64,000 nt of DNA, taken from the NCBI GenBank assembly GCA_963776565.1, contig CAVZNF010000015.1, forward strand, positions 62,001-126,000. Direction: 5' to 3'. Position numbers and translations under genes: made by a program. This DNA comes from GMQP-bins7 sp963776565 (GTDB lineage Bacteria > Actinomycetota > Thermoleophilia > Gaiellales > Gaiellaceae). Under the pieces are notes generated by a model. It ran no database searches and was not told where the DNA came from. It worked only from the letters and a program-made list of their open reading frames with translations. Positions 1 through 8,830 of the stretch are shown here, piece after piece. The first letter of the stretch is position 1. Each line of letters starts with the position of its first letter.

Positions 1-214
1 TGTGCCCGGGCGGAGGCGGCGTCCCACCCTTCGACTCCCACGTGTTGAGGCCGATGTGGTGGTGGTAGCCGCCGGCCGAGATGAACACGGCCTGATCTCC
101 GTAGCGCGCCTGCTCCTCGAAGCCGAGAACGCCGACGTAGAACGCGAGCGCACGGTCGATGTCCGCGACCTTGAGATGGACGTGGCCGATGTCGACGCGT
201 GGATCGATTGCCAT
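1..214 (-). CDS. VOC (glyoxalase/extradiol dioxygenase-like) protein, N-terminal part
   Basis: Only the first 71 residues lie in the window; the gene runs off the left edge. The start is an ATG at 214. The N-terminus has the first beta-alpha-beta-beta-beta unit of the vicinal oxygen chelate fold: a metal-ligand histidine in VHLKVADIDRALAFY, followed by GVLGF, and later a second ligand cluster YHHHIGLNTW. The YHHHIGLNTW signature is typical of the catechol-2,3-dioxygenase-like branch, whose members are often annotated only as VOC family. The substrate cannot be told from this part. The next gene (299-595) is on the same strand, 84 bases upstream. Confidence 0.85.
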   Translation of the reverse strand, partial: MAIDPRVDIGHVHLKVADIDRALAFYVGVLGFEEQARYGDQAVFISAGGYHHHIGLNTWESKGGTPPPPGH

Positions 215-298
215 CCGGAAACCGTACAGCTCCGCGCGCCGCGTCGAGGAAGGGCGGCCGACCCAAGGAGCCGCCCTTCCTTTCCCGCACGCCATGTG

Positions 299-595
299 TC
301 AGGACTGCGCGACGGGCGGCTCGGCAAGCGCCGCGGGGCGCTCCGAGAACGCCTGCTCGGCATCGACCGGGTAGCAGGTGTTGACGCTCGAGTCTCCGAG
401 CACCGCGTCGACGTAGTCCTGAAGAGACGCCACCGAGTCGGACTCCCAGAGGCACGTCACTTGGGTGTGATCGAGGCTGGGATAGAACTGGAGAACGCGT
501 GTGCCATGCGGCGCTCCTTCGTTCGCCATGAGCTGCTGCCCGCGCGCGAACGCCGCCTGGGGATCCGTGATGTCGTGGAGGACGACTGTGTACAT
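299..595 (-). CDS. Small uncharacterised protein, 98 aa
   Basis: This is an intact ORF of 98 residues starting at an ATG at 595, with GGAGAT five bases upstream of the start. It looks soluble, with no membrane segment or signal peptide. The opening MYTVVLHDITD and the later FYPSLDHTQVTCLWE strands suggest a small ferredoxin-like alpha/beta fold of the kind seen in dimeric alpha-beta barrel proteins. I do not recognise the family firmly. It is divergent from a TetR regulator across 63 bases that carry a palindrome, so it is the likely target of that regulator. Confidence 0.6.
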   Translation of the reverse strand: MYTVVLHDITDPQAAFARGQQLMANEGAPHGTRVLQFYPSLDHTQVTCLWESDSVASLQDYVDAVLGDSSVNTCYPVDAEQAFSERPAALAEPPVAQS

Positions 596-611
596 GGCAT
601 CTCCTTTCGAG

Positions 612-638
612 ACACGTTACGTTACGTGTATCGTAACG
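612..638. promoter_or_regulatory. Candidate TetR operator between divergent genes
   Basis: The 63-base gap between the 98-aa gene and the TetR gene holds a perfect 7-bp inverted repeat, CGTTACG at 620-626 and CGTAACG at 632-638, spaced by 5 bases. It overlaps an extra GTTAC copy at 616-620 and an ACACGT/ACGTGT pair (612-617, 624-629). TetR-family repressors commonly bind such sites between themselves and a divergent target. Binding is inferred. Confidence 0.5.
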
Positions 639-658
639 CGTACCGATAAGATGTCAAG

Positions 659-1287
659 ATGGGTCGCCCGCGAGAGCACTCGGAGCAAACCCGTGCAGCG
701 CTCCGCGCCGCGGCTGAACGTCTCGTGGCCGAGGGCGGACCAGCTGCGCTGTCCGTTCGGGCAGTCGCCCGCGAAGCGGGAACCACGACGCGCGCGGTCT
801 ACAGCCTCTTCGGGTCGAAGGAGGCACTTCTCGTCGATGCCCTCGCCAGAGATGCTTTCGAGTTCCTCTATGAGGAGATCGACGCACTACCCGAGACCGA
901 CGACCCGTCGCCGATCTCATCGCCGTCGGTGTGAGCGCGTTCCGAAGGCTCGTGCTCGAGCATCCTGCGGCGTACCGAATCGCCTTTCAGCGCGTCGTGC
1001 CGAGCCTCGATCCAGGCCCGGAGCTGACGGACGCGCGGAGTCGCGCGTGGAGCCAACTACAGGCGAAGGTCCGGCGGCTCGAGGAAGCAAACCTCCTGGG
1101 CGAACGATCCGTTCAGGAGGCGGCTGTGGTGTTCAACGCCATGCTGGAAGGCCTTGCGAACGCCGAACTGCGTGGATCCGTATTTCGAAATCTGCCCGAA
1201 GGTGACGAGGCAACGGCGTGGCATGACGCACTGGCAACGGTCATCGCCGGCTTCGCTGGAGGGAAGCGGCAACAACACCCTGACTAG
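659..1287 (+). CDS. TetR/AcrR family transcriptional regulator (one frameshift)
   Basis: The N-terminal part reads MGRPREHSEQTRAALRAAAE and then the helix-turn-helix SVRAVAREAGTTTRAVYSLF, which is the classic TetR DNA-binding domain (residues 10-55). The frame meets a stop at 932-934, but the ligand-binding domain continues in another frame from about 905 to 1287 (VADLIAVGVSAFRRLVLEHP onward). One base is missing or two are extra near 905, in the CGACCCGTCGCC stretch. Rejoined, the protein is about 209 residues, normal for the family. It is divergent from the 98-aa gene, with an operator-like palindrome between. The ligand is unknown. Confidence 0.8.
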
Positions 1288-2582
1288 AGCTGCGCCGCAT
1301 GCTGCCGCGCCTGTTCTGCGCGGTGCTCCTGATCGGTGCGTGGCAGGCCGAGCGCGAGCCCCGCCGCGACCCACACGGTGAACGCGATCCAGTGGATGCC
1401 GATGACGTCCGTCTGCAGGGCGATCACGAGCACGGTGGCGAATGCTGCGGCCAGCCACGCCTCTCTGCGCCACAGACCCGCTAGCACGGCGAGGCTCCAC
1501 AGGACGAACGCGAGGACACCCGCCACTCCGGCATCGACACCGAGCTCCGTGTACGTCGACTCGCCGGCGCGGATCTCGACCCCGGTCCGCTTCGCCACGA
1601 CACCCGCATTGCCGAGGCCGTACCCCTGCGGATGGTGGATCACGACACGAATCCCGTCGCGCAGGTTCCGCCAGTGGCTCTCCGTCGAGGACTCGTCGCC
1701 CGCGAACGGATCGCCGCTCGTGCCGCCTTGCTGCTGCGCGTTCTCGCGGAGCCACTCGAGCTCCTCCGGCGTGTAGCTCGTCGACGGCCCGATCGACGGA
1801 TAGACGGAGAGGAAGAGCGCGCCAGCCGCGACTGAGGCAGCCGCGAGCACCGCCGGCGCGATCCGGCGTTGCGCGAGCGCGAGCACGACGAGACCGAACG
1901 CGAGCGCGGCGAGCGCGGCGCGTGTGTGCGTAAAGAGCAGCGCGACGTAGAGCAGGAGCGCCAGAAGACCCCACCACCATCGAAACGGCCGGCTGACGAC
2001 GTAGATCAGCGCGACGACGAGCACGTACGCACTGGCGAGCGGCGAGAGGAACGTCGAGACGAGCCGCCGGATGGGGTTGTCCTCGTCGCCCGTGTTGAAC
2101 ACCCAGTTCTCGGGCAGGCCGGAGAGACCCTCGTAGTCGAGCCCGAGCTGCTCGCGGTACCAACCGGGGACGCCGGAGTCGCGCCACGCCTGCAACGAGA
2201 TGAACGCGAGGTCGGCGAGTCCGACCACCGCCACGACGACCGCGGACACCGCGATCAAGCCGCCGACCCGGCCGCGCTCCTCCCACGCGAAAGCGGCCAG
2301 CCTGCCGAGCGCATACGCGGCGACGGGAAAGAGGTGATGACGAAGCGCGAGCAGCTCCCCGCGCGCGGTCGCCTCGCCGCCGAGCACGTCCTGCGGGATC
2401 GCCCAGTACACGACGATCACCGCGGCGTAGGTCATCGCGAGCACGTCGGCCGCCTTGACCGCCGGGAAGTGCCGCGCGTGCCACGCGACGACGATGAGCG
2501 CAACGAGGAGGAGCGCCTCCTTCCAGGCGGCGACCACGTCGAGCGTCGTTCCGCGTACGCCGAGGTCCCACAGCTGCGCCAT
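1284..2582 (-). CDS. O-antigen ligase/polymerase-like membrane protein (Wzy_C type)
   Basis: The protein has 432 residues and about ten to eleven hydrophobic segments, with a large extracellular loop (residues about 255-330) between two membrane blocks. The loop contains GIRVVIHHPQGYGLGNAG, which matches the conserved H-P-x-G-x-G-x-G region of O-antigen ligases and polymerases; such enzymes join lipid-linked oligosaccharides on the outer face of the membrane. The conserved arginine of a typical THTRAALAA segment is present. An extra hydrophobic helix is encoded in frame just upstream of the chosen ATG (2583-2640) without any standard start codon, so the true N-terminus may be lost by an indel. 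It follows a methyltransferase on the same strand and overlaps the TetR end by 4 bases, convergent. Confidence 0.75.
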   Translation of the reverse strand: MAQLWDLGVRGTTLDVVAAWKEALLLVALIVVAWHARHFPAVKAADVLAMTYAAVIVVYWAIPQDVLGGEATARGELLALRHHLFPVAAYALGRLAAFAWEERGRVGGLIAVSAVVVAVVGLADLAFISLQAWRDSGVPGWYREQLGLDYEGLSGLPENWVFNTGDEDNPIRRLVSTFLSPLASAYVLVVALIYVVSRPFRWWWGLLALLLYVALLFTHTRAALAALAFGLVVLALAQRRIAPAVLAAASVAAGALFLSVYPSIGPSTSYTPEELEWLRENAQQQGGTSGDPFAGDESSTESHWRNLRDGIRVVIHHPQGYGLGNAGVVAKRTGVEIRAGESTYTELGVDAGVAGVLAFVLWSLAVLAGLWRREAWLAAAFATVLVIALQTDVIGIHWIAFTVWVAAGLALGLPRTDQEHRAEQARQHAAQL

Positions 2583-2649
2583 CGCGGCGTTGTGCAGGAC
2601 GAGCCCGACGACGAGGATCGCGATGACGATCCCGGTGAAGCGGCGCGCG

Positions 2650-3261
2650 CTAATCGACGATCGCCACCAGCGTCATGCCGAGACCGACGATGCGGACGCG
2701 CCCCGGGAAGAGGGCCTCGAAGCTCCGCCGCGTCAGGAGGTGGACCTCGGTCGCGAACCCCTTTCCGGTCTTCCGATAGACGGGATGAGCCAGCGCGTCC
2801 GGAAGCCAGTGGACGACGGGAAGCCGCGTGTGCACCTCGACGGGGAAGCGCCGATTCGGCGTCGTGATGAAGACGCGCCGCCCGACCCGGATCGCCTCGG
2901 ACACGAGCTGCCGCTGGCGCTCGCGTCCGCCGACGTGCTCGACGACGGCGTTCGAAAAGACGATGTCGAACTCGCCGTCGGCGAAGGGCAACGCGCACGC
3001 ATCGCCTTGCACGTACGGAATCTCCGGGTAACGGGCACGGAAGCCGGCGCCGTCGTGGAGGCCGAGCGCCGTGATCCGTTCCGGCCACGGGTAGTGCTCC
3101 TCGAAGAAGTTGAGCGTCCCGCAGCCGCCACCCTCGCCGAAGCCACGCTCGTCCGCGCCGACGTCCAGCACGGTGGTCTCCGGCGCGGGGTGCAGCTCGT
3201 CGAGGAAGAGCCGCAGCTTGCGCTCGCGCGAGCGGAGGGAGATCGTGTCGACGAGTCGCAT
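2650..3261 (-). CDS. Class I SAM-dependent methyltransferase
   Basis: The protein has 203 residues. Motif I is VLDVGADERGFGEGGG (a slightly altered GxGxG loop), and the later DIVFSNAVVEHVGG is the motif IV/post-motif region of Methyltransf_11 proteins. VGRRVFITTPNRRFPVEVHT follows, as in small methyltransferases that sit in cell-surface polysaccharide loci. The substrate is not predictable. The start is an ATG at 3261. It is encoded just upstream of the O-antigen-ligase-like gene, and a shared role in a surface glycan is a reasonable inference. Confidence 0.8.
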   Translation of the reverse strand: MRLVDTISLRSRERKLRLFLDELHPAPETTVLDVGADERGFGEGGGCGTLNFFEEHYPWPERITALGLHDGAGFRARYPEIPYVQGDACALPFADGEFDIVFSNAVVEHVGGRERQRQLVSEAIRVGRRVFITTPNRRFPVEVHTRLPVVHWLPDALAHPVYRKTGKGFATEVHLLTRRSFEALFPGRVRIVGLGMTLVAIVD

Positions 3262-3303
3262 CGCCGGAAGTATCCGGTCAGCAGGGGCCGGTAGGGTGGC
3301 CCG

Positions 3304-4128
3304 GTGGTCGAAGCGGTGCTCCGAGCGGCAGGCCCGTACTCCCTTCGACTGACCGCCGGAACGAGCACCTGGACGGCGCGCCTAGCCAGTGAGCGCTGGG
3401 CCTCCGCGCAGCAGCTGCAGGACGGACGCGTGGTCGTCCGCGCGTCGAACGAGCTCGCTGTCGACGAGGCGCGCTTCATGCTCGCGCTGGACGACGACAC
3501 GAGCGAGTTCCATCGGCGGTTCGCACGAGACCCGCTGCTCGGCCCGACCGTGCAACTCCTGCGCGGGATGCGAACGCGGCGCAAGGCGACGGTGACGCAC
3601 GCGGTCATCCGTGCGGTCGCGGGTCAGCTCATCCAGGCGTCGAAGGCGCTCGCGATCGAGCGGGCGATCATCCGCGGCTGTGGCGAGGATCCGCCGACCC
3701 GCGAGGCGCTCGCAGGCCTCTCTCCCGCTCGACTCACGGGATACGGGCTCGCCGCGAGCCGTGCCGCGACGCTGGCGCGGCTCGCCCGCGGTCTCGACCT
3801 GGAAGGGCTGCGGAGGAAGCCGGATGCCTTGATGCGGCTCGAGCGCGAGCGGGGCGTCGGCCCGTGGACGGTCGGTGTCGTGGCCCTGCAGGGGCTCGGC
3901 CGCTACGACGCCGGCCTCGTCGACGACCTGGCTCTCGTGAAGCTCCTCGCCTCGCTGCGTGGGCGTTGGCCCGAGCCAGGCGAGACCGCCGAGCTTCTCG
4001 AGCTGTACGGCGAATGGCAGGGGCTCGCGAGCGTCTATCTCCTGCAGGGCTTCAAGCGCAGGCTCGTGCCCGGCGCGAGCATGGATCGGGCACGGCTCGT
4101 GCGCTCGTCGGCACGGCACGCCGCCTGA
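3304..4128 (+). CDS. DNA-3-methyladenine glycosylase II-like protein (HhH-GPD)
   Basis: The 274-residue protein ends with an HhH-GPD base-excision domain: GVGPWTVGVVALQGLGRYD is the helix-hairpin-helix and the following LVDDLALVKL carries the catalytic aspartate position. AlkA-type enzymes remove alkylated purines from DNA. The N-terminal 90 residues replace the TBP-like domain of E. coli AlkA with a related beta-rich stretch. The start is a GTG at 3304, 42 bases from the divergent methyltransferase. proC follows 23 bases downstream. Confidence 0.85.
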   Translation: MVEAVLRAAGPYSLRLTAGTSTWTARLASERWASAQQLQDGRVVVRASNELAVDEARFMLALDDDTSEFHRRFARDPLLGPTVQLLRGMRTRRKATVTHAVIRAVAGQLIQASKALAIERAIIRGCGEDPPTREALAGLSPARLTGYGLAASRAATLARLARGLDLEGLRRKPDALMRLERERGVGPWTVGVVALQGLGRYDAGLVDDLALVKLLASLRGRWPEPGETAELLELYGEWQGLASVYLLQGFKRRLVPGASMDRARLVRSSARHAA

Positions 4129-4151
4129 AAACCGGTCGTAGACTCCTGCGC

Positions 4152-4973
4152 ATGGTCGACGCACGCAAGATCGCGATCCTCGGCGCCGGGCGAATCGGCG
4201 AGTCGCTCATCTCCGGGCTGCTGTCGTCAGGCTGGCGCGAGGCGTCGGAGGTCTCCGCGACGACGCGTCGAGCCGAGCGCGTGGCCGACCTTCGCGAGCG
4301 TTACGGCGTCGAGGCGACGCTCTCCAACCACGACGCGGTGGCCGGTGCGGCGCTCGTTGTCATCGCGGTCAAGCCGCAGGACATCGACGGGCTGCTCGGC
4401 GAGATCGGGACGTTGATTCTCCCCGAGCAGACCGTGCTCTCCGTCGCGGCTGCGATACCGACCGCGCGCATCGAGAGCAGGCTGTCGGACGGCGTTCCCG
4501 TCGTGCGTGCGATGCCCAACACGCCGTCGACCGTGCACGAGGGGATCGCAGGCCTCTGCGCCGGCGCACATGCGGGTGACGAGCACCTCGATCTCGCGGA
4601 GGAGGCGCTGTCGCACCTCGGCGCCGTCGTTCGGGTGCCGGAACAGGCGATGGATGCGATCACAGCGGTCTCCGGATCCGGCCCCGCGTACTTCGCCCTC
4701 CTCGCAGAGGCGATGATCGAGGCGGGGATCCTGCTCAGCCTCTCGCGCGAGATCTCGACACAACTCGTCGTGCAGACGATGCTCGGCACGGCGAAACAGC
4801 TGCGCGACGAGAAGATGCACCCGGTCGAGCTCCGCGAGATGGTCACATCACCGGGCGGAACGACGATCGCGGCTATCCGCGAGCTCGAGATCGCCGGCGT
4901 CCGCGCGGCGTTCCTGAACGCGATCCAGGCCGCGATGGTGCGCGCGAGAGAGCTCGCTGCAGGCGACCCGTAG
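4152..4973 (+). CDS. proC: Pyrroline-5-carboxylate reductase
   Basis: ProC reduces 1-pyrroline-5-carboxylate to proline with NAD(P)H. The N-terminal Rossmann motif is IAILGAGRIGESLISGL (residues 6-22). The C-terminal dimerisation domain shows VSGSGPAYFALLAEAM and the family signature EMVTSPGGTTIAAIRELE. The length of 273 residues is normal. The ATG at 4152 was chosen because the Rossmann motif begins six codons later; the open frame extends much further upstream but that part is a shadow of the glycosylase gene. The stop is followed directly by the convergent gene at 4974. Confidence 0.95.
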   Translation: MVDARKIAILGAGRIGESLISGLLSSGWREASEVSATTRRAERVADLRERYGVEATLSNHDAVAGAALVVIAVKPQDIDGLLGEIGTLILPEQTVLSVAAAIPTARIESRLSDGVPVVRAMPNTPSTVHEGIAGLCAGAHAGDEHLDLAEEALSHLGAVVRVPEQAMDAITAVSGSGPAYFALLAEAMIEAGILLSLSREISTQLVVQTMLGTAKQLRDEKMHPVELREMVTSPGGTTIAAIRELEIAGVRAAFLNAIQAAMVRARELAAGDP

Positions 4974-5627
4974 TCAGCTCGGAAGGAGCGGCGACGTAAG
5001 CGGCACCGCGCTGCCCCGCTCCGCTGCCAGCATCTGGAGCGCGACCACGGTGTCCGCCACGGCGATGTCTTCGAGGAACTCGTCCCGCGCCTCGAAGTCG
5101 GCCAGCAGCGCACGGATCGCGCGCTCGTAGCCGGCTTCGTCTGACGTCGCGAGCGCGATGAGCGAATCGGTCACTCCGGGCGGGATCGCATCCACGCCGA
5201 CCAGCGTCTCGGCGAGTGCGCTGTCACCGGCGTCCTCGCCACGCACGAGGAGCGCGAGCGCGGCGGCATATCTCCCGATCGGGCTGTCCGAGTCGGCAGC
5301 TCCGGCGTCGAGGGCCCAGCGGGCATCCTCACGCGCGCCCGCGAGATCCCCGGCGATGAGCCGCGACTTCATCGCGCCGATAGGTCTGCCCCAGCTTCCG
5401 GGCGGCGCGTCGGGCCAACTCTCGCGATAGGTCTCGGCCGCGCGCACGAGCCACGCGTCGGCCTCCTCTTGCTGTCCGAGCATGAGGTGACAGAGCCCCG
5501 CGGCCCACGCCGCGTTGCCCATGCGCGTGAGCTGGCGCTGGCGTTCGTCCGGATCGTCGGGAAGGCGCGCGGCGCCGTCCTCGAAACGCCCTCGTGCGCG
5601 CGCGGCGCGTTCCTCCCAGTCGGGCAT
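4974..5627 (-). CDS. Uncharacterised helical repeat (TPR-like) protein
   Basis: The protein has 217 residues from an ATG at 5627. It is almost wholly alpha-helical with TPR-like spacing: AAWAAGLCHLMLGQQEEADAWL resembles a TPR helix pair, and similar pairs follow around residues 90-110 and 120-140. It has no signal peptide, membrane segment or enzymatic motif. I do not recognise a named family. It lies divergent from the thiolase gene with a 24-base gap, and converges with proC without spacing. The frame stays open upstream over the thiolase gene, which is an antisense shadow. Confidence 0.6.
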   Translation of the reverse strand: MPDWEERAARARGRFEDGAARLPDDPDERQRQLTRMGNAAWAAGLCHLMLGQQEEADAWLVRAAETYRESWPDAPPGSWGRPIGAMKSRLIAGDLAGAREDARWALDAGAADSDSPIGRYAAALALLVRGEDAGDSALAETLVGVDAIPPGVTDSLIALATSDEAGYERAIRALLADFEARDEFLEDIAVADTVVALQMLAAERGSAVPLTSPLLPS

Positions 5628-5651
5628 GGCCTCGGAAGTATCGTCTCGGCC

Positions 5652-6842
5652 GTGGCCGAGCTGCGCGAGGTGGTCTACGTCGACGGCGTGCGCACCGCGT
5701 TCGGCCGCGCGACCCCGGACGGCTTCTTCGCGAAGACGCGCGCCGACGACATGGCGGTCAAAGCCGTGCGCGAAGTGCTCCGGCGGAACCCCCAGCTGCC
5801 ACCGGAGCGGATCGACGACGTCGTCTTCGCCGCGACTGCGCAGGTCGGTGACCAGGGTTTGACTCTCGGACGTGACGTGGCGCTCCTCGCCGGGCTCCCC
5901 ACGACGGTGCCGGGGTTCGCCGTCGACCGCATGTGTGCAGGAGCGTTGACCGCGACCACCGCCGGCGCCGGGGAGATCGCGATGGGCGCCGCCGATGTCG
6001 TGCTCGTCGGCGGAGTCGAGCACATGGGTCACCACCCGATGGGCGCCGACGTCGACTTCAACCCGCGCTTCGTGGCCGAGCGGCTCATCGACGAGTCGGC
6101 GGCTGTCATGGGACAGACCGCCGAGAATCTCCACGACGCGTTCCCCCAGCTGACGAAGGAGGCGGCCGACGCATACGCGGTCGAGTCACAGCGACGTGCC
6201 GGCAAGGCGTGGGACGACGGCGTGATGGACGAGATCGTCATCCCGATGTCGGTGTTCACCGACGACGGCTGGACGGTCGCCGATCGCGATCAGTTCCTCC
6301 GCCCGGACACGACCATGGAGGCGCTCGCGACGCTGCGCACGCCGTTCCGCGCCGGCGGCCGAGTGACTGCCGGGAACTCGGCAGGCCTGACGGACGGTGC
6401 CACCGCGGCGCTCATCTCATCGGAGTCGGCAGCGGCCGAGCTCGGCCTCGAGCCGAAGATGCGCCTCGTCGGCTTCGCGTATGCCGGCGTCGAGCCGCAC
6501 CTGATGGGACTCGGCCCCGTCCCGGCCACGGAGAAGGTGCTCGCTCGCGCAGGGCTGACGGTGGACGACATCGACCTCTTCGAGCTGAACGAGCCGTTCG
6601 CCGTGCAGGTGCTCACGTGGTGCGAGGGAGTCGGGGTCGCTCCTGACGACCCACGCCTCAACCCGTACGGCGGCGCGATCGCGTGCGGCCATCCGCTCGC
6701 CGCGACCGGGGTTCGCCTCATGGCACAGCTCGCGCGCGGCTTCCGCGACCGGCCCGGCTCGCGCTACGGCCTGACGGCGCTCTGCATCGGCCTCGGTATG
6801 GGCGCGGCGATTCTCTGGGAGAACCTCCAGAACGATGGCTAG
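5652..6842 (+). CDS. Thiolase (acetyl-CoA C-acyltransferase)
   Basis: Thiolases split 3-ketoacyl-CoA with CoA in beta-oxidation or join two acetyl-CoA. The acyl-accepting cysteine lies in AVDRMCAGALTAT, the second catalytic block is NEPFAVQ, the active-site histidine is in GGAIACGHPLAATGVR, and the C-terminal cysteine is in CIGLGMGAA. The length of 396 residues is normal. The GTG at 5652 precedes the family start ELREVVYVDGVRTAFGR. The stop overlaps the ATG of the downstream hydratase by 8 bases, so the thiolase and the hydratase/dehydrogenase form a FadA-FadB-like operon. Confidence 0.93.
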   Translation: MAELREVVYVDGVRTAFGRATPDGFFAKTRADDMAVKAVREVLRRNPQLPPERIDDVVFAATAQVGDQGLTLGRDVALLAGLPTTVPGFAVDRMCAGALTATTAGAGEIAMGAADVVLVGGVEHMGHHPMGADVDFNPRFVAERLIDESAAVMGQTAENLHDAFPQLTKEAADAYAVESQRRAGKAWDDGVMDEIVIPMSVFTDDGWTVADRDQFLRPDTTMEALATLRTPFRAGGRVTAGNSAGLTDGATAALISSESAAAELGLEPKMRLVGFAYAGVEPHLMGLGPVPATEKVLARAGLTVDDIDLFELNEPFAVQVLTWCEGVGVAPDDPRLNPYGGAIACGHPLAATGVRLMAQLARGFRDRPGSRYGLTALCIGLGMGAAILWENLQNDG

Positions 6843-7750
6843 CAACCCGACGCAGTTCAAGCTCCAAAAGGTCTCCACGCGCGTCGGTCCGATCGCGCTC
6901 GTGACGATGGACAACGGCGAGGACTGGCAGAAGCCGAACACGTTCGGCGAGGCGGCTCTCCGCTCACTCGAAGGGGTACTCGACCAGCTGCGCACGCGCG
7001 ACTGGCGCGGGTTGTTGCTCACCGGCAAGCCGTTCGTGTTCGCTGTCGGCGCGGACATCGGCGAGTTCGGGGAGATCACGCCCGAGCGCGCGCGGCTCGG
7101 CGGCGAAGCGGGGCACGAGCTCTTCGGCCGGATCCGCGAGCTCCCGTTCGTCACCGTCGCCGCGATCAACGGCGCCGCGGTCGGAGGCGGCGTCGAGATC
7201 GCGCTGCACTGCGACTACCGCACCATCGCCTCGTCGGTCCGCCACTTCGCATGTCCGGAGGTCTTCCTCGGCCTCATCCCCGGCTGGGGCGGGACACAAC
7301 TCGTGCCGCAGCTCGTCGGCGCCGAGCAGGCCGTGAAGTTCGTCGTCGAGAACCCGCTGCGCCAGAACCGCATGCTGAGCGCGCAGCAGGCTTTCGAGGT
7401 CGGGTTCGCCGACGCGCTCCTGGAGCCGGTGGAGTTCCTCGACGAGTCGCTCGCGTTTCTCCTCGACAAGGTCGAGGAAGGTGCGGGCAAGCGGCGGCCG
7501 AGCGCCGATCTGTCGGACGTCGCCGAGGTCTGTCGCAAAGCTCGCTCGCGCCTCGACGGGCAGGTGCACGGCGCCGCGCCGGCTCCGTACCGTGCGCTCG
7601 ATCTCATCGAAGGCGCCGCCACCTGGTCGCTGGAGGAGGGCTACCGCGCGGAGGAAGACGCGCTCGCCGAGCTGCTCCCTGGCCCACAGGCGCAGGCTTC
7701 CGTCTACGCGTTCAACCTCGTCGAGCGACGCGCGAAGCGAGCGAGTCGGA
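6835..7750 (+). CDS. Enoyl-CoA hydratase part of a FadB/FadJ-type protein
   Basis: This reading frame encodes the crotonase domain of a two-domain beta-oxidation enzyme. VFAVGADIGEF is the oxyanion-hole block, followed by AAINGAAVGGGVEIALHCDY and the catalytic loop ACPEVFLGLIPGWGGTQL. Crotonases hydrate trans-2-enoyl-CoA. The family-like sequence ends at NLVERRAKRAS near 7746, where the natural continuation shifts to the frame of the dehydrogenase domain (7751 onward). The original frame stays open but reads meaningless arginine-rich sequence. One extra base in GTCGGAATG would fuse both parts into a protein of about 660 residues, as in actinobacterial FadB. Confidence 0.85.
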
Positions 7751-8821
7751 ATGCCCGACGCCGAGCCGCGGCGCGTGCAGAAGGTCGGCATCGTCGGCGC
7801 AGGGCTCATGGCGCGCCAGCTCGCGCTGCTCTTCCTCCGCCGCCTCGAGGTCCCGATCGTGCTCCGCGACCTGACGCAGGAGCAGATCGACGACGCGGCG
7901 GCGTGGATCCACGACGAGCTCGCCGACATCGTGAAGCGCGGGCGCCTCGGCGAAGGCAAGGCGCGGTTCCTCGGATCGATCGTCACGGGTGGTACCGACT
8001 GGGATGTCTTCGCCGACTGCGACCTCGTGCTCGAGGCCGTGTTCGAGGAGATGAGCGTGAAGAAGGAGGTCTTCGCCGAGCTCGAGCGCGTCGTCTCGCC
8101 CGAGTGCATCCTCGCCACGAACACGTCTTCTCTTTCCGTCACCGAGATGGGCGCCGACCTCGAGCACCCCGAGCGCCTCGTCGGAATGCATTTCTTCAAC
8201 CCGGTCGCCGTGCTTCCGCTCGTCGAGCTCGTTCGAACGCCTGCCACCGACGACGCGTCGCTCGCGACCGTCTGGGCGGTGACGAAGAAGCTCCGCAAGA
8301 CAGGAGTCCTCGTACAGGACGCCACGGCGTTCGTCGTGAACCGGCTGCTCGGCCGCCAGGGCTCGGTCATCACGCAGGCGCTCGACCACGGCAACACCGT
8401 CGACGAGACGGACGAGGCCGTTCTACGGATGGGCTTGCCGATGGCGCCGTCGGTGCTCCTGCAGCTCGTCGGCCCGAAGGTCGCGAACCACGTTCGCCAC
8501 CAGCTCCACGACGCATGGCCCGACCGGTATCCGCTCTCTGCAACGCTCGAAAGCCTCGCCGAAGGCGGCGAGCCAGTCGTCGTCGAGCACGCGCCGCGGA
8601 CCGTCGACGAGCTCCACACCGCAGTGCTCGAAGCACTCGCCGACGAGGCCCGTTACATCCTCGAGGACGGCGTCGTCGCGGAGGCTGCCGACATCGACAC
8701 GTGCCTCCTCCTCGGCGCGGGCTTCCCGTTCTGGCTCGGCGGGATCACGAAGCACCTCGACCAGACCGGCGTGTCAGAACGCGTCGTCGGCCGGCCGCTC
8801 GCCGAGATCGTCGCGAAGTAG
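7751..8821 (+). CDS. 3-hydroxyacyl-CoA dehydrogenase part of the FadB/FadJ-type protein
   Basis: An NAD-binding domain opens with KVGIVGAGLMARQLALLFL, followed by LVLEAVFEEMSVKKEVF and ILATNTSSLSVTEM. The catalytic histidine lies in LVGMHFFNPVAVLPLVELV. The C-terminal domain then has QDATAFVVNRLL. These are the diagnostic blocks of 3-hydroxyacyl-CoA dehydrogenase, which oxidises the product of the hydratase. An ATG at 7751 could serve as an independent start, but without any clear ribosome binding site. The seam with the preceding frame suggests a single gene (6835-8821) split by one inserted base. Confidence 0.88.
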   Translation: MPDAEPRRVQKVGIVGAGLMARQLALLFLRRLEVPIVLRDLTQEQIDDAAAWIHDELADIVKRGRLGEGKARFLGSIVTGGTDWDVFADCDLVLEAVFEEMSVKKEVFAELERVVSPECILATNTSSLSVTEMGADLEHPERLVGMHFFNPVAVLPLVELVRTPATDDASLATVWAVTKKLRKTGVLVQDATAFVVNRLLGRQGSVITQALDHGNTVDETDEAVLRMGLPMAPSVLLQLVGPKVANHVRHQLHDAWPDRYPLSATLESLAEGGEPVVVEHAPRTVDELHTAVLEALADEARYILEDGVVAEAADIDTCLLLGAGFPFWLGGITKHLDQTGVSERVVGRPLAEIVAK

Positions 8822-8830
8822 TCTCCGCGG

